Below are positions 49,824 through 58,116 of a stretch of 64,000 bases of DNA, one piece after another. The notes beneath the pieces are model-generated. The model was not told the DNA's origin, searched no databases, and saw nothing but the letters and a program-made list of their open reading frames with translations. Position numbers and translations under genes: made by a program. Numbering within the stretch: position 1 is the stretch's first letter; every line of letters starts with the position of its first letter. This stretch comes from Saccharibacillus deserti (GTDB lineage Bacteria > Bacillota > Bacilli > Paenibacillales > Paenibacillaceae), in NCBI RefSeq assembly GCF_013618475.1, contig NZ_JABJVN010000002.1:372001-436000 (forward strand), in the 5' to 3' direction.

Positions 49824-52253
49824 GTGAAAGTATCGACGCAGTGGTTGTCCGAATACGTAAATATCGAAGGCATTACGCCTGAAGAGTTGGCAGAGAAAAT
49901 TACGCGGTCCGGCATCGAGATCGACGAGATCGAGCAGCGAAATCAAGGCGTGCAGGGCGTAGTGGTAGGCTATGTCAAGCACAAGGAAAAGCATCCCGAT
50001 GCCGACAAACTGAACGTCTGTACCGTCGACGCCGGAACGGGCGAAGATTTGCAGATCGTCTGCGGCGCGAAAAATATCGATGCGGGCCAAAAAGTTCCGG
50101 TCGCGGTCGTGGGCGCGGTTCTGCCGGGCAACTTCAAGATCAAAAACGCCAAGCTGCGCGGCGTGGCTTCGCAGGGCATGATCTGCTCGGCCAGCGAGCT
50201 TGGCATGAACGACAAGCTGCTGCCGAAAGACCAGCAGGAAGGCATCCTCGTGCTGCCGGAAGGCGCCGAGATCGGTCTGCCGATCACGCAGGTGCTCGGC
50301 CTGGACGACGCGGTGCTGGAATTCGATCTGACGCCGAACCGTTCCGACTGTCTCAGCATGATCGGCGCGGCTTACGAGACGGCCGCCATTTTGGGCCGCG
50401 AAGTGAAGCTTCCCGCGATCGATCTGATCGAAACGGGCGGACCGGCAGCGGACCAAGTGAGCGTTACGGTCGAAAACGGCGAATTGAGCCCGCATTACGC
50501 GATCCGCTACATTTCCGGCGTTCAGATCGGTCCTTCGCCGCAGTGGATGCAGAATCGCCTGATGGCCGCGGGGATCCGTCCGACGAACAACGTCGTCGAT
50601 ATCACGAACTATGTCATGCTCGAATGCGGACAGCCGCTGCATGCGTTCGACGCGGACAAGCTCGGCCGGGAGATCGGCGTGCGTTCCGCGCGCGACGGAG
50701 AAACGCTGACGACGCTCGACGGGCAGGAGCGCAAGCTCGATCCGTCGATGCTGCTGATTACCGGCGGAGACCGTCCGGCGGCGCTTGCGGGCGTGATGGG
50801 CGGACTTGAGACCGAAGTGACAGATTCGACGGTTAACATCGCGCTGGAATCGGCCCGTTTCGCCGGTTCTTCCGTGCGCAAAACGTCGAGAAAGCTCGGT
50901 CTGCGCTCGGAAGCGAGCCTGAGATTCGAAAAAGAAGTCGATCCGTCGGCCGTGATCGCGGCCTTGGACCGGGCGGCACTGCTGCTGTCCCGCCATGCGG
51001 GCGGCGCCGTTTTGCACGGAATCGTGGAAAGCAAAAGCGGAGCCGTCGGAGAAAAAACCCTATCGCTGTCGCTGCCGAAACTGAACGCTTACCTCGGTAC
51101 GGATATTTCGATGCTGGAAGTGAAAGCGATCTTCGCCCGTTTGAATTTCAAATGCGCCGACAGCGCGCAGGGCGTGCTGGACGTACAGGTGCCGACGCGC
51201 CGCGGCGACATTACGCGCGACGTGGATCTGATCGAAGAAGTCGCCCGGATTCATGGCTACGACAATATCCCGTCGACGGTCATCGAAGGCCCGACGACGG
51301 CGGGAGCGTATACGAAGTCGCAGGCGGTTCGCCGTGCGGTTCGCCGCACGCTGACCCACGGCGGGTTCCATGAAGCGGTGACGTATTCGTTCACCCGCCC
51401 CGAGAACACGCAGCGCTTCACCGCCTTCTCGGCCGGCAGCTATGCGGTACCGCTGGCCATGCCGATGAGCGAAGACCGCAGCGTGCTGCGCACGACCCTT
51501 GTTCCGCTGCTGCTGGAAGCGGCGCAGTACAACCGCAACCGCAAGAACGCCGATCTGTCGATGTTCGAAGTCGGTACCGTCTTCCACGGCAGCGAGCAGA
51601 AAGTGACGAAGCAGCCGACCGAGCGCACGATGCTGGCCCTGCTCATGGCCGGCAGCCGTACGGATGAAACCGTAGGCGCCGCATCGCGCAAAGTCGATTT
51701 CTTCGATCTCAAAGGCGCCGTGGAGAGCGTGCTCGAAGAGCTGGGCCTGCATGCGGAATTCCGCGCCGATTCGCCGGACGGGTTCCATCCGGGACGTTCC
51801 GCTTCGCTGTATCTGGCAGGCGCTCCCGATAAACGTATCGGCGTACTGGGACAGCTGCATCCGCAGCTGCAGCTCGATTACGATCTGGATGATACCTATG
51901 CGGCCGAGATCTGCTTGAACGATTTGTATGCGCCGGCCGCGCCGGAGATCGAATACCGCGATCTGCCGCGCTATCCGTCCGCACAGCGGGATATCGCCGT
52001 TGTGGTCGGCCTCGACGTTGAAGCCGGTTCGCTGATCGCGGCGGTCCGCGAGTCGGCGGGCGAACTGCTGCAGGATGTGCGCGTATTCGACGTCTATACG
52101 GGAGACCGCGTCGCATCGGACAAGAAAAGCGTAGCGCTGGCGCTGACTTACCAGCATGGCGAACGTACACTGACGGACGAGGAAGTGGCGGCTGCCCAGC
52201 AGAACGTCATTGCCCGTCTGGAACAAAGTTTTGCTGCCGAATTGAGAAAGTAA
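49824..52253 (+). CDS. pheT: Phenylalanyl-tRNA synthetase beta chain
   Basis: 809 residues, full length. Domains in order: OB-fold tRNA-binding domain (residues ~40-150), B3/B4 editing domain that removes mischarged Tyr (~210-400), B5 helix-turn-helix (~405-480), the catalytic-like core, and a C-terminal FDX-ACB anticodon-binding domain (RYPSAQRDIAVVV to the end). Start is GTG 49824 with GGAAGTGAG upstream. A terminator with a nested stem follows at 52276-52350. Confidence 0.97.
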   Translation: MKVSTQWLSEYVNIEGITPEELAEKITRSGIEIDEIEQRNQGVQGVVVGYVKHKEKHPDADKLNVCTVDAGTGEDLQIVCGAKNIDAGQKVPVAVVGAVLPGNFKIKNAKLRGVASQGMICSASELGMNDKLLPKDQQEGILVLPEGAEIGLPITQVLGLDDAVLEFDLTPNRSDCLSMIGAAYETAAILGREVKLPAIDLIETGGPAADQVSVTVENGELSPHYAIRYISGVQIGPSPQWMQNRLMAAGIRPTNNVVDITNYVMLECGQPLHAFDADKLGREIGVRSARDGETLTTLDGQERKLDPSMLLITGGDRPAALAGVMGGLETEVTDSTVNIALESARFAGSSVRKTSRKLGLRSEASLRFEKEVDPSAVIAALDRAALLLSRHAGGAVLHGIVESKSGAVGEKTLSLSLPKLNAYLGTDISMLEVKAIFARLNFKCADSAQGVLDVQVPTRRGDITRDVDLIEEVARIHGYDNIPSTVIEGPTTAGAYTKSQAVRRAVRRTLTHGGFHEAVTYSFTRPENTQRFTAFSAGSYAVPLAMPMSEDRSVLRTTLVPLLLEAAQYNRNRKNADLSMFEVGTVFHGSEQKVTKQPTERTMLALLMAGSRTDETVGAASRKVDFFDLKGAVESVLEELGLHAEFRADSPDGFHPGRSASLYLAGAPDKRIGVLGQLHPQLQLDYDLDDTYAAEICLNDLYAPAAPEIEYRDLPRYPSAQRDIAVVVGLDVEAGSLIAAVRESAGELLQDVRVFDVYTGDRVASDKKSVALALTYQHGERTLTDEEVAAAQQNVIARLEQSFAAELRK

Positions 52254-52275
52254 GCAGTCTCGGCAGGAGAAGAGC

Positions 52276-52350
52276 AAAACCGCATCGAATTCTTTTAGGA
52301 ATCCGGTCCGCCGCGCGGACCCCTGTCCTGAAGAAGGGTGCGGTTTTTGC
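52276..52350 (+). terminator. Rho-independent terminator of pheST
   Basis: AAAACCGCA pairs with TGCGGTTTT across about 57 nt containing an inner GTCCG/CGGAC hairpin; T5 follows. The 255 nt from here to zapA hold no gene; rnhC, often found here in Bacillus, is absent. Confidence 0.7.
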
Positions 52351-52608
52351 CCGTCGGCTGTGTATTTTGCGGGTATTGGAAGCGCTCGGAGCAACTTTCA
52401 GGCGGAAATGGCGTCAAAACCCGATAGGTGGTGTGAGGCGATCCTTCGAAGCCGACAACCGAATTCTGCAATCCAAGCGGATCCTGCCCAAGAGCGTCGG
52501 GCGATCCCCTGAAGTGTTTATTTAGAAGAAACGGCGGCTGAACGCCAGCGTGCCGCCTCCGAGCGGCAGGCGATAGATGATGGATATAATGGAGAGGAGC
52601 GGGCGAAT

Positions 52609-55600
52609 ATGGCTGAACGAAAAACAGTCAGCGTGGAGATTTACGGAACGTCCTATAAAATTTTCGGAAGCAGCCAAGATTATGTGAAACGGGTCGCCCG
52701 ACTGGTCGATGAACGGATGACTACGATCGCAAACGGCCATCCGAGGCTGGATACGGTGCGTATTGCCGTTCTTGCTGCGGTCAATATGGCCGAGACCAAT
52801 ATCGCGAATCAGGATTTGCAGGAGCGGCTGGACGAGTCGCTGTCGCGCACCGGTCTGCTGGAAACCGAAACGGCGGAGCTGCGCGAACGGACGGCGGAGC
52901 AGGTTTCGATCGCGGACTCGCTGCGCGCCGAAAATGCCAAGCTGGCCGAAGCGGACAAAGAGCTGACGCTGCGCCGCGAAGAACTGCGCAAAGCGAATGC
53001 CGAATTGGAACGGCTGAACGGCCTGAAACGGCAGCTGGAAGGGAAATTGGCCGAAGCGGAGAAAAACGGCAGCGTTTCGCGCGAAGCGCTGCAAAAAGCG
53101 GGCAAAGAACTTACGGCGGAACGTACAGCCAAAGAAGATCTTGCGGGCGAACTGCAAACGATCCGTCTGGAACTTCGCCAAGGCGAAGAAGCGCTGGCCG
53201 AAAGCCGCGAACGGGCAGGACGTTTCGAGCAGGAAGGCGAAGAACTCCGGGTACGCCTGGCGGAGAGCGAGTCGAAGCGGGAAGAGCTTGAACTGGAGCT
53301 TGGTCTGCTGCGCGAAGAAGAAAGCCGCCTGAACGGACTGCGGAGCGAACTCGAAACCCGGGTCGCGGAATTGAAAGCGTCCGGCGAACGCGCGGCTGCC
53401 GAGAGCCTCGAGCTCAGGCAGCAGCTGTCCGCGCTGCAGGCGGAAGAAGCCGAGCTGCGGCAGGAACTTGAAGCGGCGGTCCGGCAGACTTCGGAACTTG
53501 AAGCCGGTATGCGGTCGCTGGAGGAAATCCGTGCGGGACTGGAAGCGCGGGTCGGCGAACTGGAAGAAGGCGAGACGATTTGGAGCGAGGAACATACGCG
53601 TCTGGAATCGGAACTTGGCGAGACCCGTCTGCGCGAGAACGGGCTTTCCGAGCGTTACGAGGAAGCCCGTGCGCATCTGGAAGAACTTCGCACCCGCGAA
53701 GCGGCGGAGCAGGAGCTCCGCGGCAAGCTGGAAATCGAACTTGCGGACGTCCGCGAAACGGAGCTCGACCTGCGCGCAGAACAGGAGCGTCTGCGCCTTG
53801 CGATGGAGGAGCAGCGGAAGGAACGCGAAGAACTGGAACGCCGGACAGCCGAGCTGACCGAAGCCGAAGCGGCCCGCGCAGCGGAGAATGCCGCGCTTAC
53901 GGCAGAACTTGCGTCGTGGACGCAGCGCGAAAACGAATGGAAGACCGAGAAAGAAACGTTCGAATCGATGCTTGAAGAAGCGGAACATTTCCGAGGCGAA
54001 CTGAAACGCGTACTGGAAGAACGCCAGGCGGAAACGGTCCGTCTCGGGGAAGAACGCGATCAGCTGGAGATCGGGAAGACGCGTCTGGAGCAGGAACTGG
54101 CCGCTCTGTCGGCCGACAAAACCCGTCTGGAACAAGAGTTGTCGGGTCTTGGCGAGAGTAAACAGCGCCTCGAACAGGAGCGGGAAGAAGCGAATGCGGA
54201 GAAAGTCCGTCTGCTGGGCGAACTTGAAGCTGCGTCTTCCGACCGGACACGCCTGGAAGGCGAACTTCAGGCTGCAGGCGAAACGGCTCGGAACCTGAAA
54301 AGCGAAACGGAAGCGTTAAACGGGGAGAAACGGCGCCTGGAAGCGCTGCTCGATGCGCTGACCAACGAGAAAAACGTGCTGGAAGAAGAATGGATAGCGC
54401 TGGGCGAAGAGCGGGACCGTGTAGACGGCGAACGTTCTGCCGCAGTCGGCGAGCGCGATCGGTTTGCCGCCGAGCTGGCTTCGCTGACCGGCGAGAAATC
54501 GGGGCTTGAGCAGGAATTGTCCGGATTGAAAAAGCGTCTGGATGAACTGGAAGAAGAGCGGACGACGCTGGCAGGCCGCTTGGACGATTACCGGCTTGCC
54601 GAAGAGAATTGGGAACTTCGCCGCCTCGAACTGGAAGAAGCGGCGGAAACCCGCGAACGTCTGATCGCCGAACGCCAGGTGCAGTCCGCGGAACTGGAAG
54701 CCAAAGCGGCGGAGCTCGAAGAGCGGCGTTCGCAGCTGGAGCAGCGTGTACGCGAGCTGAACGAGAGTGAAGAGTATCTCACGGGCGAAGCGGTGCGCCT
54801 CGAAGAGGAAGTCGCCGGGCTGGTGGAACGCGAGCGCGGCCTGCACGGCGATCTGCGCGAGCGTGATGCGGCGGCGGAAGCGCTGCGTGCGCGCCTCGCC
54901 GAACTTGAAAGCGAGCGCGCGGCGCTGCAGCAGCGGCTGCAGGCCGAGCGCGAAGCGGCCGCGGAACTGGGCGCGGCCCAAGCCGAACTGGAAGCCGGAC
55001 TGCAGTCGGCGCATACGGAGCGCGAAGCGCTTCGGGCGGACAAGGATGCCCTGGCCGCCGATCTGTCGGCCGCGCGCGAAGAAAGCGCGCGGCATGCGGA
55101 AGCGGAAGCTTCGCTTGCGCTTCGTCTGGAGGCGCTCGAGCAAAGCGCCGAAGCTCTGGCGGACGAGAAGCGGGCGCTTGCCTCCGAATTGGAAGCGGCC
55201 CGGCTTGCGGCCGAGGGTCTTGCCGAGAGCGGCGCACGCCTGGAAAGCGAGCTGCGCGATGCAGGCAGCCGCATCGAAGAGCTGCAGGGCGAGCGCGAAG
55301 CGCTCGAAGCGCGGCTTGCGGCCCGAAGCGGCGAACTGGAAGAGACGAGAGCGCGCCTGGAACAGCGCGTAAGCGAGCTGGGAGCAAGCGAAGAAGCGCT
55401 GACGGGCGAAGTGATCCTTCTGGAAGAAGCCCGAAGCGGCCTCGCCGCCCGTCTGGCCGGGACGGAAGCTTCGCTCGGGACGCTGGAAAACGCTCATCGG
55501 GAAGCGGTTCGTGAGCTTGACGATCTGCGCGGGCAGGCGAGCATGCTCGAAACCGAACGCGATACGCTCGCCGGACGTCTGGGCGAAGCCGAAGAGCGGG

Positions 55601-56793
55601 AACGCGAACTGCAGGACGTGCGCGAAAGCGTACAGGCGGAACTTGAACGCCTGCGCGGCGAGCATCAATCCGCCGTGCAGGCCAACGGCGACCTGTCGGC
55701 CGAACGGGAAGAACTGCACGGAAGATTGGCCGAGGCTGAATCCCGCCTTACGGACCTGTCGCGCGAGCTGGAATCCTATACGGCCCGGGAAGCCGAATGG
55801 ACCGGCGAACGCGAACGCCAGGAGCGGCTGACCGGCGACCTGGAAGAACAAGTACGCCGTCTGCGCGAACAAAAAGAAGAACTGGAACGCGGACTCGAAG
55901 CGCTGACGTCCGGCGAAGAAGAGCGCGCCCGGGAATATGCGCGCCTTGAGAATGAACTTGCCGCATCCCGGGAACGGGAACAAGCGGCCGAGAGCCGGGA
56001 GCAGGATTTGGTTGCGCAGCTTCACGAATCTTCCCGCACCGCGCAGCGTCTTGACGAACAAGCCGGCAGCCTTGCCGCCCGAATCGGCAGCCTGGAAGCC
56101 GAATTGGAAGAAGCGCGAAGCGGGCTCGGCGAAGCCTCCGAAGCGCTGGACGAAGCGAAGCGGGAAGCCGAGCGCCTCGCCGAAGCCGAAACGCAGTGGA
56201 ACGCGGAACGCGAGCGGCTGTTTTCCCGGGTGGCGGAATTCGGCGGCCGCGAAGCTTCATGGCGTCTGGAGACCAGCCGTCAGCGCCGCGAACTCGAAGA
56301 AGCCGGCGAACGCGAACGCCTGCTGACCAAGCAGAAGAATTCCGCGGAACGCAAAAGCGAAGAAGCGGCGGCCCGGGCGGCGCAGACGGCCGAAGCGTGC
56401 GAACAGCTTCAAGCCGAGCTGCGAACGGCCAAAGAGTCGGCCCGCGAACTTGAACGGCGCAGCGCGAAGTGGAATGCGGAACTGGAACGGCTCCGGGAGC
56501 TGCGGCAGGGCTGGGCGGAAGAGAAAACGGAACTCGAACGCCGGTTGGAAGCTGTGGCGAACAAGGCACCAAGAGAGGAAGAACCGGGCAGCCTCCAGCG
56601 CGAGCTCGCCCAGGTCACCGAGCAGTACGAGATGCTGTCCCATCAGCTTCGCATTCTTCATATCGAACGCGAGCTGGAGAAAGATAAGCGCGAAGAGACC
56701 GACCGCGAATACGCGCGTCTTCAAGAGGAGTACGCGGCGCTGCAAAAAGAGCACAACGAATGGATGGAAATGCTGGAGCAGGAGCAGCGGTAG
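52609..56793 (+). CDS. zapA: Giant ZapA: cell division protein ZapA domain with ~1300-residue coiled coil
   Basis: 1394 residues. Residues 1-~85 are a ZapA domain (VSVEIYGTSYKIFGSSQDYVKRVARLVDERM...RIAVLAAVNMAE), the FtsZ-ring protein that tetramerises and bundles FtsZ, at its expected place downstream of pheT. The rest is almost unbroken Glu/Leu/Arg/Ala-rich heptad-like sequence with very few Pro, one continuous predicted coiled coil, and no membrane segment. A motif LEQRVxELxxSEExLTGE recurs at residues ~710 and ~917. ZapA is usually about 85-150 residues. ATG 52609 has GGAGAGGAG upstream. The frame has no stop over 4.2 kb and host-like codon use, so it is not an assembly artefact on the evidence here. 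Confidence 0.88.
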   Translation: MAERKTVSVEIYGTSYKIFGSSQDYVKRVARLVDERMTTIANGHPRLDTVRIAVLAAVNMAETNIANQDLQERLDESLSRTGLLETETAELRERTAEQVSIADSLRAENAKLAEADKELTLRREELRKANAELERLNGLKRQLEGKLAEAEKNGSVSREALQKAGKELTAERTAKEDLAGELQTIRLELRQGEEALAESRERAGRFEQEGEELRVRLAESESKREELELELGLLREEESRLNGLRSELETRVAELKASGERAAAESLELRQQLSALQAEEAELRQELEAAVRQTSELEAGMRSLEEIRAGLEARVGELEEGETIWSEEHTRLESELGETRLRENGLSERYEEARAHLEELRTREAAEQELRGKLEIELADVRETELDLRAEQERLRLAMEEQRKEREELERRTAELTEAEAARAAENAALTAELASWTQRENEWKTEKETFESMLEEAEHFRGELKRVLEERQAETVRLGEERDQLEIGKTRLEQELAALSADKTRLEQELSGLGESKQRLEQEREEANAEKVRLLGELEAASSDRTRLEGELQAAGETARNLKSETEALNGEKRRLEALLDALTNEKNVLEEEWIALGEERDRVDGERSAAVGERDRFAAELASLTGEKSGLEQELSGLKKRLDELEEERTTLAGRLDDYRLAEENWELRRLELEEAAETRERLIAERQVQSAELEAKAAELEERRSQLEQRVRELNESEEYLTGEAVRLEEEVAGLVERERGLHGDLRERDAAAEALRARLAELESERAALQQRLQAEREAAAELGAAQAELEAGLQSAHTEREALRADKDALAADLSAAREESARHAEAEASLALRLEALEQSAEALADEKRALASELEAARLAAEGLAESGARLESELRDAGSRIEELQGEREALEARLAARSGELEETRARLEQRVSELGASEEALTGEVILLEEARSGLAARLAGTEASLGTLENAHREAVRELDDLRGQASMLETERDTLAGRLGEAEERERELQDVRESVQAELERLRGEHQSAVQANGDLSAEREELHGRLAEAESRLTDLSRELESYTAREAEWTGERERQERLTGDLEEQVRRLREQKEELERGLEALTSGEEERAREYARLENELAASREREQAAESREQDLVAQLHESSRTAQRLDEQAGSLAARIGSLEAELEEARSGLGEASEALDEAKREAERLAEAETQWNAERERLFSRVAEFGGREASWRLETSRQRRELEEAGERERLLTKQKNSAERKSEEAAARAAQTAEACEQLQAELRTAKESARELERRSAKWNAELERLRELRQGWAEEKTELERRLEAVANKAPREEEPGSLQRELAQVTEQYEMLSHQLRILHIERELEKDKREETDREYARLQEEYAALQKEHNEWMEMLEQEQR

Positions 56794-56796
56794 GGC

Positions 56797-57897
56797 ATGG
56801 GAAACGTGGATCGCCTGAACAGACAGATCCTGACTGCGTATTGGATCGTGGCGGCGATGGTTATTGCGGTCGACTCGACCTACTTTTTTTCGGGAGCCAA
56901 TGCGGAAGAAGGACACTCCCCTTCTTCCCTGCTTACCCGGATCCTGTTGATCCTGGGTATTGCCGGACTCGGAGAACTTCTGTACGCATCTTTCCGGCGC
57001 TACGGGAGACAGATCGTGGTCGGAATAAGCCTGACGATGGCCTATATCAACTATTTGAACTTGAGCGCCTACACGGAGAGTTCACCCGGTATTCTGCTGA
57101 TGTTCCCGATGTTCGTGCCCTTGATCTATTTCGACCGCAGACTGCTTGACGGGTTTGGCGTTTCGAACATCGTTTTGTATACGGCTTTTTACTTTTTGGT
57201 GGAACGGCCGTTTTACGAACGGGGAATCGAGGATTTTGCCCTTAGAGTCTTGATGCTGGCCGCCTCGCTGCTGCTGGGCCGTCTGGTGCTGATCCGCGCA
57301 CTGGAGATCGGCCGCCAGGTCGAACTGCTGACCCAGGCGCAGCAGGATTTAATCGTCGACAAAGCGGTCTCGCAGCGTCTGCTCAAGACCGATGCGCTGA
57401 CGCAGCTGTACAATCACGGAACCTTTTACGAATATCTCGAAGACCTGGTCGACCAGTGCATGCGCAACGGGCTTGAAATTCAGGTGGCGGTGCTGGACAT
57501 CGACAATTTCAAAAAAATCAACGATACCTACGGCCATCTGATCGGAGATCTGGTACTCAAGGAAGTCTCGATCCGAATCGGAATGATCGTGGCGCCGAAC
57601 GATTTTGCAGCCCGTTACGGCGGCGAAGAGTTTGCCGTCATTTTCACCGAGAAAACGATCGGCGAGTCCGCCGAATATACCGAGCGCATACGCGAAGCGG
57701 TGCAGAGCGCCAATTATTCCTACATGGGCAACCATCCCGTTACGGTCAGCGTCGGCATCAGCGCCTATGAGCCCGGCGATACGGCGGAGACCCTGTTCGG
57801 CAAAGCCGACGGCGCTCTGTACCGGGCGAAGCGCTCGGGCAAGAACCGGGTCGAATTGTACGACGCGGGCCGGGATACGTTGTCGGTGCGCGATTAA
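56797..57897 (+). CDS. Membrane diguanylate cyclase (GGDEF/GGEEF)
   Basis: 366 residues. About five or six membrane segments span residues 10-185, a short coiled linker follows, then a GGDEF domain with metal-binding VLDIDNFKKINDTYGH and active site ARYGGEEFAVIF. The product-inhibition RxxD site upstream reads APND, so it seems lost. It should make c-di-GMP at the membrane. It starts 3 nt after zapA, so the two are cotranscribed and probably coupled. In Bacillus this place is taken by cvpA (yshB) and polX, which are absent. Confidence 0.9.
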   Translation: MGNVDRLNRQILTAYWIVAAMVIAVDSTYFFSGANAEEGHSPSSLLTRILLILGIAGLGELLYASFRRYGRQIVVGISLTMAYINYLNLSAYTESSPGILLMFPMFVPLIYFDRRLLDGFGVSNIVLYTAFYFLVERPFYERGIEDFALRVLMLAASLLLGRLVLIRALEIGRQVELLTQAQQDLIVDKAVSQRLLKTDALTQLYNHGTFYEYLEDLVDQCMRNGLEIQVAVLDIDNFKKINDTYGHLIGDLVLKEVSIRIGMIVAPNDFAARYGGEEFAVIFTEKTIGESAEYTERIREAVQSANYSYMGNHPVTVSVGISAYEPGDTAETLFGKADGALYRAKRSGKNRVELYDAGRDTLSVRD

Positions 57898-57930
57898 CGT
57901 GTACGCCCGTTGTTTCGCGGAGCTGCGGCC

Positions 57931-57976
57931 GAAAAGCCTTTTCGATTCTCCGACCGGAGGCGAAAAGGCTTTTCGT
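57931..57976 (+). terminator. Rho-independent terminator after the diguanylate cyclase gene
   Basis: GAAAAGCCTTTTCG / CGAAAAGGCTTTTC around TTCTCCGACCGGAGG (which can also pair), then TTTAT. Confidence 0.75.
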
Positions 57977-58116
57977 TTATTCCCGGTTAGCGGAGGCAGC
58001 CGGCAGCCGCGAACGCCCGATGTCCGGCATCCATGGTGTCCGCGCCCCGAATCCGGTATAATTAAAGGACGGAGAACCGCTGCGTTCTCCAGAACCGATA
58101 AGGAGTTGTCACGTTC

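Noticed and set aside
54316-56061. 581-codon frame antisense to the giant zapA, and several long frames in its other phases
   Set aside because: The Glu/Leu/Arg-repetitive coding strand lacks stop complements, so long shadows are expected; their products are Phe/Arg low-complexity.
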